A stretch of 64,000 nucleotides of DNA from Flammeovirga sp. OC4 (GTDB lineage Bacteria > Bacteroidota > Bacteroidia > Cytophagales > Flammeovirgaceae): positions 40,147 to 104,146 of the forward strand of contig NZ_JTAM01000029.1 in the NCBI RefSeq assembly GCF_000812565.1, written 5' to 3'. Shown here in pieces: positions 1 to 7,659 of the stretch; positions within the stretch are counted from its first letter, which is position 1; every line of letters starts with the position of its first letter. The position numbers were made by a program, and so were the translations under genes. The notes beneath the pieces were generated by a model, which did no database searches, was not told the DNA's origin, and saw nothing but the letters and a program-made list of their open reading frames with translations.

Positions 1-413
1 TTATCTTTCTTATCCTGATGTAACTCACCGATCAGTTCGTAAATATTATCTGCTTTTCTTAATTGACAATTGATTTTGATTTTTTGTGTACCATGTGCTT
101 CTTTAGCTAAGATGATGGCATTGTTTTCCATCTTCCATCCCTCTTTAAAACACTTAATCTGATAGTTGGAATGATTGTCTAAATGCAATTCAAATTTACC
201 ATCACGATCAGAGATAGTACTCTCTACAGGAGTGAGTAGTGTCATATTTTGTTTTTCTTCAAAAGAATAAACCACTACCTTTACGTTTTCAATACTTTTG
301 GATTTATGTGAATAAACTACACCATGAACAGACACTTTATTACTTGCAAAACAATATGTACAAGTAAGTAAATAAAGAAAAAGAAAGCATTTCTTAAATA
401 TGGATCTATTCAT
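1..413 (-). CDS. Secreted protein with carboxypeptidase-regulatory-like domain, cut by the window edge
   Basis: An open frame runs leftward from an ATG whose first base is 413 and leaves the window without a stop. It begins with a charged then hydrophobic stretch (MNRSIFKKCFLFLYLLTC) ending near CFAS, a plausible Sec signal peptide. After that comes a beta-sandwich-like segment with phrases such as VSVHGVVYSHKS and SDRDGKFELHL, typical of the carboxypeptidase-regulatory/peptidase-associated fold often found at the start of Bacteroidota envelope proteins. The same kind of segment, with TDQEGKFVLTL in the same place, opens the divergent OmpA-like gene to its right, so the two are probably related and this gene may also end in an OmpA domain outside the window. 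The function is not known. Confidence 0.6.
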   Translation of the reverse strand, partial: MNRSIFKKCFLFLYLLTCTYCFASNKVSVHGVVYSHKSKSIENVKVVVYSFEEKQNMTLLTPVESTISDRDGKFELHLDNHSNYQIKCFKEGWKMENNAIILAKEAHGTQKIKINCQLRKADNIYELIGELHQDKKD

Positions 414-548
414 TGTTAATCAATTTCATTGATTTTATTTATCTTTGTGAGCAAAATATTGATAATCTTATGTTTAGTTATTTTTCATTTGAGTAAGATT
501 ATTTTGAAGTTTAAACAACTTATTCTATCAACGAGCGTTAATAATTTG

Positions 549-556
549 TATATTTG
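549..556 (+). promoter_or_regulatory. Candidate Bacteroidota -7 box (TAtaTTTG)
   Basis: TATATTTG matches the TAnnTTTG -7 consensus of the Bacteroidota primary sigma factor. It would start transcription about 45 nt before the ATG at 611, which favours that start over an upstream in-frame TTG that lies inside the box. No clear -33 TTG was seen. Confidence 0.45.
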
Positions 557-610
557 TTTTTAGAACTTCTAGATAATCAATATCTCTTGTGTGTTGATAA
601 ACTTACTGTT

Positions 611-1327
611 ATGCGAATTACCAATCGTTTTTTATACCCACTCATCACTCTTTTCATCAGTTGCTTCGCTATTGTCTCAAATGCATCCGTAAAAGAGTAT
701 ACCCTGAAAGGGCTCTACCTCGACAGTAGTACTGGTTTAACTGTTGAAGGTGTAAAAGTATGCGTAGTGAATACCAAAAGTGGTGCCAAGACAACTATTT
801 ATACAGATCAAGAAGGAAAATTTGTTTTGACATTAAATGGCGAATCAAACTTTACAGTTCACGGAACGAAAAAAAAATATTTTGATCAAAGAGTACATCA
901 TTTCTCTACAATAGGGAAAGATGAAACTGAAGTGATAGATGTAACCTATAGAATCAATGCGGTACAGTTAAATGTGCCTTATGTGTTAAACACCATAGAT
1001 TTTGAAATCAATAGTGCTTTTGAAATAAAAAATAAAGATCAGATTGATGCATTGGGTGAAATCCTTGAAGATTTTCCTAAAGTAACATTATACATTACTG
1101 TCCATTCTGATTCAAGAGGCTCTGATGAATACAATATGGAGATGACAGCAAAAAGAGCAGAGTACATACGTGAACTTTTAATGGCAAAAGGACTGTCTTC
1201 TAATCGATTGGTTGCGAAGGGTGCAGGAGAGTCACAATTAGTCAATGAATGTGGGAATGGCGTAAAGTGTTCAAATCGAAAACATCTGCAAAACAGGAGG
1301 ATAGAATTTTTGTTAGTGAGAGAGTAA
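611..1327 (+). CDS. OmpA-family envelope protein with N-terminal carboxypeptidase-regulatory-like domain
   Basis: The 238-residue product starts with a signal peptide (MRITNRFLYPLITLFISCFA, cut after VSNAS). Residues of about 28-100 form a carboxypeptidase-regulatory-like sandwich (VEGVKVCVVN, TDQEGKFVLTL). Residues of about 135-236 form an OmpA C-terminal domain: HSDSRGSDEYN, then KRAEYIRELL, then NRLVAKGAGES and NRRIEFLLV at the end, the usual peptidoglycan-binding order. It is expected to sit in the outer membrane or periplasm and tether to peptidoglycan. I chose the ATG at 611 because an upstream extension would need a TTG start, lies in the promoter and would bury the signal peptide. The upstream neighbour is divergent and shares the first domain. 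Confidence 0.8.
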   Translation: MRITNRFLYPLITLFISCFAIVSNASVKEYTLKGLYLDSSTGLTVEGVKVCVVNTKSGAKTTIYTDQEGKFVLTLNGESNFTVHGTKKKYFDQRVHHFSTIGKDETEVIDVTYRINAVQLNVPYVLNTIDFEINSAFEIKNKDQIDALGEILEDFPKVTLYITVHSDSRGSDEYNMEMTAKRAEYIRELLMAKGLSSNRLVAKGAGESQLVNECGNGVKCSNRKHLQNRRIEFLLVRE

Positions 1328-1354
1328 AACCGAATTAAGAAAATAGTATAATAG

Positions 1355-1395
1355 AAAAAGCCAACTTGTGAATTATAATCGCAAGTTGGCTTTTT
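1355..1395. terminator. Bidirectional terminator between convergent genes
   Basis: A 14-bp perfect stem (AAAAAGCCAACTTG paired with CAAGTTGGCTTTTT) encloses a 13-nt loop. A and T tracts on the two sides let it stop transcription from the OmpA-like gene on the plus strand and from glgX on the minus strand. Confidence 0.85.
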
Positions 1396-1433
1396 GTTCG
1401 CTCATTATTTTTAATGAAGCACTTTATTCTTTA

Positions 1434-3512
1434 CTAGAAGGATTGTAGCACTACAATTGATCTTGGTGCTAAAGTATAATGACCAGGCACAATCAGTACC
1501 GCATCATCAAAATTAACAATGTCTTGAGGTGAAGGTAAGCCAGTATCAATCATACGTTTCCATTGTGTTTTTGTATTATTGATAGTAGGTTCAGGAATCT
1601 CGAAACTTAATGGCTCCCAATATGTATTGACCATGATATAAAGCTGTTCACCTGTATTGGGTGAAGTCAGCATGTAGCCAATAGCATGTGAGTTCCCTTT
1701 CCAATCTGGGTAGTCAAATTCTACACCATGCCATGAAATAATAGGTCTTCTGGCTCTCGCTTTAGAACTCCAGAATCGCTCTGTTTGGAAAACGCCGTGC
1801 TTAAGGTTGAATTGTATTAACTCTTTTACGAAGCGTAATGATTCGGCATTATTCTGAGGGTCGTTCCAATTGAACCAACTTAAACCGTTATCCTGACAGT
1901 AGGCGTTATTGTTACCATTTTGGGTTTTTCTGACTTCATCACCCATCAAAATCATAGGTGTCCCTTGAGAAAGAAGAAGTAGCGTAAAGAAGTTTTTAAT
2001 TTGACGTTCCCTCAAATTATTGATTTGTGGAAGGTCCGTTAATCCCTCTTCTCCATGGTTCCAACTAAAGTTGTCATTACTACCGTCATTATTGTTCTCA
2101 CCATTGTCAAGGTTATGCTTTTGGTTATAAGACACCAAATCATTCATGGTAAATCCATCATGACAAGTAATGAAGTTGATACTTCGGTTAGGGTCTCTTT
2201 GTTCTTGGTCTTGGAAAATATGATGAGAGCCTTCTACACAACCTGCAAAAGGACCAATTTGATCCATATCTCCTTTTACAAACCTTCTTAATACATCTCT
2301 ATACACACCATTCCATTCGCTCCAACGGTCACCTACAAAGGAACCAACCTGATATAAACCTGCAGCATCCCATGCTTCAGCAATCATTTTTGTTCCTGCT
2401 AGAATAGGGTCCGATTCAATTTCCCATAAAATAGGAGGGTTTTCTAACGGTCTACCTTCTTCATCTCTTGAGAGGACGGAAGCCAAGTCAAAACGGAAAC
2501 CATCAACATGCATTTCCGAAACCCAATATCTTAAAGAGTCCATGATCATTCTTCTTACCACAGAATGATTGGCGTTGAAAGAGTTGCCACATCCTGAGAA
2601 ATCAAGGAACTCGTAGTTGTTGTTTTTGTCCGTAATATAATAAGTCGTGGCATCCAACCCTTTAAAGTTGATGGTTGGTCCTGCTTTAGGTCCCACTTCG
2701 GTAGTGTGATTGTATACTACGTCAAGAATTACTTCAATACCAGCATTGTGTAATGCTTTGACCATGTCTTTGAACTCTCTTACAGGGCTAGTCGGATCAT
2801 TTTGATCCATGGCATAAGCGGAGTGAGGTGCAAAGAAATTGACAGGGCTATAGCCCCAATAGTTGATTCTATCTTTTGGTGCATCATGAGGGTCAAACTG
2901 ATAGATCGGTAGAAGTTCCACAGCGGTGATACCTAACTCCTGTAGATAAGGGATTTTTTCAATCAGCCCTTTGTATGTACCTCTCATTTCATCCGAAAGA
3001 CCTGAAGATGGATCTTTAGTAAATCCAGCCACATGCATTTCATAGATAATAGTTTTAGAATATGGTCTAGATAATGGTTTATCATCTTCCCAATCATACT
3101 TACTATCATCAATCACAATACTTTTTAAAGCGTGAAGGCAGTTGTCACCAGGTCTAATGGCTGCTTTTCTTGAATACTTATCATTCATGCAGACCGCTTT
3201 TGCATAAGGATCTACTAATACCTTGCTACCATCGTACCATTGTCCTTTTTCTGGAAGGAAATCTCCAAATGCTCTATAACCATATACTTGACCATGACCA
3301 ACACCTTCAACAAATACATGCCAATAGTAGAAAGTTTTGTTGGTTTCGGGATTTAAACGTATTACGTGATAGGGTCTAGGGCTGTCCTTGTCTGCAAAAA
3401 GCAGTAGTTCGATTGCAGTAGCACCTTTAGAGTAAATACAAAAATTAGTACCTTTTTTCTTGACAGTAGCTCCAAGAGGATAACTGTTTCCTTTAGAATA
3501 CTTCACACTCAT
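1434..3512 (-). CDS. glgX: Glycogen debranching enzyme / isoamylase-type GH13
   Basis: This 692-residue protein hydrolyses alpha-1,6 branches of glycogen or limit dextrins in the cytoplasm. A CBM48 N-terminal domain occupies about residues 10-115. The GH13 barrel follows with the family motifs in order: DVVYNHT (about 264-270), DGFRFDLA with nucleophile D342, AEAWD with acid/base E379, and TCHDG with H451-D452. There is no signal peptide. Length and order match the GlgX/TreX group (GH13_11). No other glycogen gene is adjacent, so it seems to be a stand-alone transcription unit. Its leader contains a perfect 14-bp palindrome described separately. Distinguishing GlgX from TreX specificity is not possible from sequence alone. 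Confidence 0.9.
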   Translation of the reverse strand: MSVKYSKGNSYPLGATVKKKGTNFCIYSKGATAIELLLFADKDSPRPYHVIRLNPETNKTFYYWHVFVEGVGHGQVYGYRAFGDFLPEKGQWYDGSKVLVDPYAKAVCMNDKYSRKAAIRPGDNCLHALKSIVIDDSKYDWEDDKPLSRPYSKTIIYEMHVAGFTKDPSSGLSDEMRGTYKGLIEKIPYLQELGITAVELLPIYQFDPHDAPKDRINYWGYSPVNFFAPHSAYAMDQNDPTSPVREFKDMVKALHNAGIEVILDVVYNHTTEVGPKAGPTINFKGLDATTYYITDKNNNYEFLDFSGCGNSFNANHSVVRRMIMDSLRYWVSEMHVDGFRFDLASVLSRDEEGRPLENPPILWEIESDPILAGTKMIAEAWDAAGLYQVGSFVGDRWSEWNGVYRDVLRRFVKGDMDQIGPFAGCVEGSHHIFQDQEQRDPNRSINFITCHDGFTMNDLVSYNQKHNLDNGENNNDGSNDNFSWNHGEEGLTDLPQINNLRERQIKNFFTLLLLSQGTPMILMGDEVRKTQNGNNNAYCQDNGLSWFNWNDPQNNAESLRFVKELIQFNLKHGVFQTERFWSSKARARRPIISWHGVEFDYPDWKGNSHAIGYMLTSPNTGEQLYIMVNTYWEPLSFEIPEPTINNTKTQWKRMIDTGLPSPQDIVNFDDAVLIVPGHYTLAPRSIVVLQSF

Positions 3513-3762
3513 CGCTATTCTTAATATTATATTTAGCCTTGAAGTTAATCAAATTTTTTAGAGCATGTTTGGATTATATATTTTAGAAGGGAAAATTTTT
3601 CATTTTAGGTTGTGATGAAATTAATTTCAAAGAAAATTGTGGTTCTATAGTTGATGAAATTAATCAAATCACGTTCTGAAACGGTGATTTTTCACTAAAA
3701 GAGATGTTTCAAACATGCTCTTAATATTTACAATTTGTTATTATTCAATGGTAAGTACACCC
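3513..3762 (-). promoter_or_regulatory. glgX upstream region with palindromes
   Basis: This non-coding stretch lies between murA and glgX, both leftward. It holds a perfect 14-bp palindrome TGAAATTAATTTCA at 3616-3629, and an exact 11-bp inverted pair, AGAGCATGTTT at 3560-3570 and AAACATGCTCT at 3711-3721. Similar ATTAATCAAAT strings recur near 3545 and 3660. I see no TAnnTTTG box. These could be operator sites for glgX, but that is only inferred from position. Confidence 0.35.
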
Positions 3763-3805
3763 AAAAAAAAGAGGGATAAAGAAAAATTATATTTCCTTAC
3801 CCCTC
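3763..3805 (-). terminator. Intrinsic terminator of murA
   Basis: Read on the minus strand, a 14-bp imperfect stem (arms 3792-3805 and 3771-3784, with a G-U pair) is followed by eight U residues at 3770-3763, just past the murA stop codon. Confidence 0.85.
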
Positions 3806-3829
3806 AGGTCTATTTCTTTAAAAAGAGAA

Positions 3830-5149
3830 CTATCTTCTTTCGATATGAGCACCGATATTTCTCAAGCGCTCATCAATAAATTGATATCCTCTGTCAATTT
3901 GATCAATATTAGAAATCACACTTGTACCTTCAGCAGAAAGAGCGGCAATCAATAAGGCCTGACCTGCTCTAATATCTGGAGATGTCATCTGAATTCCTCT
4001 GAGTTTTGATTGACGATTCAAACCAATAACCGTGGCTCTATGTGGATCATTCAAGATGATTTGAGCTCCCATGTCAATCAGCTTATCGACAAAGAATAAA
4101 CGGCTTTCAAACATTTTTTGGTGGACTAAAACAGTACCTTTTGCTTGAATGGCAGTCACTAAAACAATACTCAATAGATCGGGTGTAAATAATGGCCAAG
4201 GTCCATCTGCTACAGTTAATATTGAGCCATCAATAAAACGATCTAGTTGATAATGCTCTTGAGCAGGAATATAAATATCATCCCCTCTGAATTCCATCTG
4301 AATACCCAAGCGTTGGAATACCGTAGGAATTTGTCCTAATTCATCAATACGACAATTTTTAATTGTCAATTCTGATTGTGTCATGGCAGCCATACCGATA
4401 AAACTACCAATTTCAATCATATCAGGAAGCATGGTATGAGTAGTCCCTCCTAATTTTTCAACACCTTCAATCGTCAATAAGTTAGAGCCATAACCGCTGA
4501 TATTGGCACCCATACGGTTCAGCATCTTACAAAGCTGTTGGATATAAGGTTCACATGCTGCGTTGTAAAGCGTTGTTTTACCTTTGGCCATTACAGCACC
4601 CATAATGATATTGGCAGTACCTGTTACTGAAGGTTCATCTAACAAGATATAAGTACCTTCTAAGTGAGTAGCATCGATCTCAAAGAAACCATCTTGAGTA
4701 TAGTTGAACTTAGCACCTAACTTTTTGAATCCTAAAAAGTGAGTATCCAAACGACGACGACCAATTTTGTCTCCACCTGGCTTTGGAATTTTACCCTTTC
4801 CAAAACGGGCTAAAAGTGGTCCCAATACCATGATTGAACCTCTAAGTTTAGAAGCTTTTTCAGAATACTCTTTAGTTTGAAGGTGCTCAATATTGATGTC
4901 TCTTGCTTCAAATTCATAAGAACCTTCTCCTAATTTTTCAACTCTAACGCCTAGGTCAGCTAAGATGTCAATCAGTTTCATGACATCAATAATGTTAGGG
5001 ATATTGTGAATAGTTACTTTATCTTCCGTAAGCAATACAGCACATAAAATCTGTAAAGCTTCATTTTTAGCTCCTTGAGGAATAATCTCACCACTTAATT
5101 GGTGGCCTCCTTCTACAATAAATTCTCCAGCTCCTATTGATGCAGACAT
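3830..5149 (-). CDS. murA: UDP-N-acetylglucosamine 1-carboxyvinyltransferase
   Basis: MurA moves enolpyruvate from phosphoenolpyruvate to UDP-GlcNAc in the cytoplasm, the first committed step of peptidoglycan synthesis. The 439 residues cover the whole EPSP-synthase-like fold, with the substrate loop GAKNEALQILCA (about 26-37), KLRGSIMVLGPLLARFG (about 101-117) and the C-terminal DIRAGQALLIAAL. The catalytic-loop residue that is Cys in E. coli (PGGCxIG) is Asp here: PGGDKIG with D127. Family knowledge says that a Cys-to-Asp change keeps activity and removes the target of fosfomycin. The gene appears monocistronic, with its own strong terminator. Confidence 0.95.
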   Translation of the reverse strand: MSASIGAGEFIVEGGHQLSGEIIPQGAKNEALQILCAVLLTEDKVTIHNIPNIIDVMKLIDILADLGVRVEKLGEGSYEFEARDINIEHLQTKEYSEKASKLRGSIMVLGPLLARFGKGKIPKPGGDKIGRRRLDTHFLGFKKLGAKFNYTQDGFFEIDATHLEGTYILLDEPSVTGTANIIMGAVMAKGKTTLYNAACEPYIQQLCKMLNRMGANISGYGSNLLTIEGVEKLGGTTHTMLPDMIEIGSFIGMAAMTQSELTIKNCRIDELGQIPTVFQRLGIQMEFRGDDIYIPAQEHYQLDRFIDGSILTVADGPWPLFTPDLLSIVLVTAIQAKGTVLVHQKMFESRLFFVDKLIDMGAQIILNDPHRATVIGLNRQSKLRGIQMTSPDIRAGQALLIAALSAEGTSVISNIDQIDRGYQFIDERLRNIGAHIERR

Positions 5150-5236
5150 ACTCTTATAATTTATATTTTGTACTTAACCTGTTGGCAAGTAGATTTTTAG
5201 TCTTTGATAAAAAAGGGTGACTTATTAAAAATAAAA

Positions 5237-5265
5237 CGAGTTACCTTATAAATAAAAGTAACTCG
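5237..5265 (-). terminator. Terminator downstream of the thioredoxin-like gene
   Basis: An 8-bp perfect stem (CGAGTTAC/GTAACTCG) with a 13-nt A/T-rich loop is followed on the minus strand by TTTTATTTTT, between the stop of the secreted thioredoxin-like gene and the start of murA. Confidence 0.7.
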
Positions 5266-5300
5266 CTTCAATATTACGCAATTCAATATAAAAATTCTAT

Positions 5301-5933
5301 TTATTCTTGATTCAATGCGTTAATAATTGCCGTAGGACTCATTCTATTAGAATATCGAGGGTCGTATTGCATTGCTATAATTTTTTGATCTTGCCCCACA
5401 ATGTAGGTTGCCGGTACAGGAAGAGAAGCCTGTTTGATGGCATTATTGGCCGCAATATCAGTAAACATAAACGTCTTAATTTTCTTCTGATATTTTTCAG
5501 TGACCTGGAATGTCACTTTATAACTATTCATGATGTCTAATTCTTGGTCTGTGATCATAGGAAAAGTGAATCCTTTCTTTTTTGCAAAAGCATCTAAACT
5601 TTCTTTTTCTTCAGGACTGACCATAATAATTTGTGCTCCTGTTGCAGTAATGTAATCTAATGAATCTCTGATACTTTTAAGATGCTTATAACAAGATGGA
5701 CACCAACTTCCCCTAAAAAAGTTAATGACTACAGGACCTTCTTTTAGCATTTCTGATAATTTTCTTTTTTTACCATCTTGATCTACACCTTCAAAATCAG
5801 GTGCAAAATCACCTACTTTTAATCCAGGTTGTAAAGTTTCTACTTCAATGCCATATTTTTTGTAAATATCTTTTTCTTGTCCAAGAACAAAAGTGCTTAT
5901 GCTAAGCAATAGTGATAAGATGATGTATTTCAT
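5301..5933 (-). CDS. Secreted AhpC/TSA-type thioredoxin-fold protein
   Basis: The 210-residue protein opens with a signal peptide (MKYIILSLLLSISTFVLG, then Q) and carries an AhpC/TSA thioredoxin-like domain. FRGSWCPSCYKHL at about residues 75-87 gives a CxxC pair set in the peroxiredoxin-like position, followed by QIIMVSPEEKES and the PVPATYIVGQDQKI strand. It is likely a periplasmic thiol oxidoreductase or PRX-like2-type peroxidase that handles oxidative stress or reduces disulfides. The CxxC motif argues for a TlpA/ResA-like redox role as an alternative to a true peroxidase. It stands alone between menaquinone and cell-wall genes, each with its own terminator. Confidence 0.75.
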   Translation of the reverse strand: MKYIILSLLLSISTFVLGQEKDIYKKYGIEVETLQPGLKVGDFAPDFEGVDQDGKKRKLSEMLKEGPVVINFFRGSWCPSCYKHLKSIRDSLDYITATGAQIIMVSPEEKESLDAFAKKKGFTFPMITDQELDIMNSYKVTFQVTEKYQKKIKTFMFTDIAANNAIKQASLPVPATYIVGQDQKIIAMQYDPRYSNRMSPTAIINALNQE

Positions 5934-6098
5934 AGATTTAAATAATAAGGTGCATTAGTATGTGATATCGGATACTAAGGCTAAAAAGTGATTAATTTGG
6001 TAATTAGTCTCTTTAAAACTTAGATCCTTACACATTATTGTATTTTAAAGACAATTAAAAAGAGGGGTGTTGACACAAGCGACTTATAAACAATAAGA

Positions 6099-6127
6099 AA
6101 GCCCTATCAAAAAATTGGATAGGGCTT
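6099..6127 (-). terminator. Terminator of the isochorismate synthase gene
   Basis: A 10-bp perfect stem (AAGCCCTATC at 6099-6108 and GATAGGGCTT at 6118-6127) follows the menF stop on the minus strand and runs into a short U-rich tract. Confidence 0.8.
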
Positions 6128-6157
6128 GAAATATTATTGATGACAGTTGAGCACAAA

Positions 6158-7366
6158 TTAACCATTCAAGTGCTTCAACATCGTATCCATTTTTATCTCG
6201 GTTTCTTTCCATTCCTTTTCAGGATCAGAGTCACATGTAATACCTGCTCCGGCGTAAAGTAATGCATGATCTTCAAAAAGCTGCAGGCATCTTAGGTTTA
6301 CAAACAAATGATCTCTGTTTTGAATTCCTACTGGCCCGATGTACCCACTGTATAAAGAGCGGTTGTATTTTTCATTTTCCAAAATGAACTGAGTGGCAAT
6401 TTCTTTTGGCATGCCACATACCGCAGAAGTAGGATGAAGTAATTTGAGCATTACAGTCCCTAATTGAGGAAAATTGGTAGCTTTAGTATCTACTTTGAAG
6501 TCCGTTTTAAGGTGAAGGAGGTGAGCCGCAGCAACTGTTCTAGGGCCTTTCTCTTCAAATTCTCTTAATCTTATTTTCTTAAAACAATTTATGATATATC
6601 TGCTAACCAAAGCTTGTTCTTCAATTTCTTTACTTTTCCAAGAGGCATCTTTAGGTAACATACCATTACTTGCTTGAGTACCGGCTAATGCTACGGTTTT
6701 GAATATTCCATTTTCATCCATGCTTATAAGCGTTTCTGGAGAAGCACCCATCCAAAGCCCTACATTAGGGAGGTAGCACATTGAAACAAATGCATTGGGA
6801 TACGCTTCACAAAGGCGATGGAAAAACTCAATAGGAGAAAAGTCTTCTTTTAAAGGAGCTTCTTTCGTTCTGGATAAAACGACTTTCAAGAATTCATCAT
6901 TGTTCATCGCATCAACGCTTTCTTGAACAATGGTGGTGAAATGCTCTTTAGAAGTTGGTGGGAAATGTGTTTTGAGCATCTGTTTTTTCCAACGGTTTTT
7001 ATGCTCTTTGTAATCAAAACGACTGAGTGTGCTTTCAATCTTCAGTTTCGTTTCAAAGTCATAATCGTTAGAAAACTCAATTTGAGCTAAATCAGAATTA
7101 TAGTAAATATCGGCAGGAATAAGGTAGGCTTTGTCTTCTTTGTCTTGGAAAGGTCTGGCAAGAAAACCTTTAGGTAACTCTTCCAAGTCAACCTCAACCC
7201 TTAATGCTTCTTTTTGTAAAGATACCACTATTTGTTGAGAAGCCTCTTGAGGCATTTTCCAAGCAGCAAAAGGTTGTCCACTATCCAACGCTGTCCCAAG
7301 CACCTCATCAAAATGAAGAGGAGCATTATTCACTTTCGTAATCTTCTGATCCACTCTTTTTTCCAA
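6158..7366 (-). CDS. menF: Isochorismate synthase (chorismate-binding family)
   Basis: The 402-residue enzyme belongs to the chorismate-utilising family and most likely converts chorismate to isochorismate for menaquinone, the usual respiratory quinone of Bacteroidota. The C-terminal two thirds carry the signature elements: ETLISMDENG and ALAGTQ (about 210-230), HLLHLKT, LHPTSAVCGMPKE, RSLYSGYIGPVG and GAGITCDSDPEKEW near the end, the last being the metal and pyruvyl-side motif. The N-terminal part is divergent, as is normal for MenF/EntC. No other men genes are adjacent. A siderophore-type EntC is the main alternative, but nothing siderophore-like is nearby. The 293-bp stretch to the divergent gene on the right holds no recognisable feature beyond both presumed promoters. 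Confidence 0.85.
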   Translation of the reverse strand: MEKRVDQKITKVNNAPLHFDEVLGTALDSGQPFAAWKMPQEASQQIVVSLQKEALRVEVDLEELPKGFLARPFQDKEDKAYLIPADIYYNSDLAQIEFSNDYDFETKLKIESTLSRFDYKEHKNRWKKQMLKTHFPPTSKEHFTTIVQESVDAMNNDEFLKVVLSRTKEAPLKEDFSPIEFFHRLCEAYPNAFVSMCYLPNVGLWMGASPETLISMDENGIFKTVALAGTQASNGMLPKDASWKSKEIEEQALVSRYIINCFKKIRLREFEEKGPRTVAAAHLLHLKTDFKVDTKATNFPQLGTVMLKLLHPTSAVCGMPKEIATQFILENEKYNRSLYSGYIGPVGIQNRDHLFVNLRCLQLFEDHALLYAGAGITCDSDPEKEWKETEIKMDTMLKHLNG

Positions 7367-7659
7367 ATCTGTTCTGTTCTTTTACGGTTAAGTATGAAGG
7401 TAAAAGTAAATGAAATTTGCGTGAATGAATCACGGTTCACACTCAAACTTCCCCCTAGTACTTTAATGAATAACTAAAAAATGAAGGATATAGTTATAAT
7501 CATTTAGTATTTATTAGCCTAGTATTTGCAAATGTATTAGAATTAGGTCGATTTTTGCCTATGGCAAGAGAATAAACTTGTTAAAAAAAGGTAGTTCATG
7601 GCTTCAATTTTGTTAGGATAACCTTTTGGATCAAATACAAAATACTGCACTTCACTACA

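Noticed and set aside
440..447. TATCTTTG box as promoter of the OmpA-like gene
   Set aside because: It is about 165 bp from the start codon; the box at 549 is much better placed.
554..610. In-frame N-terminal extension of the OmpA-like gene from a TTG
   Set aside because: It overlaps the -7 box and hides the signal peptide that starts at the ATG at 611.
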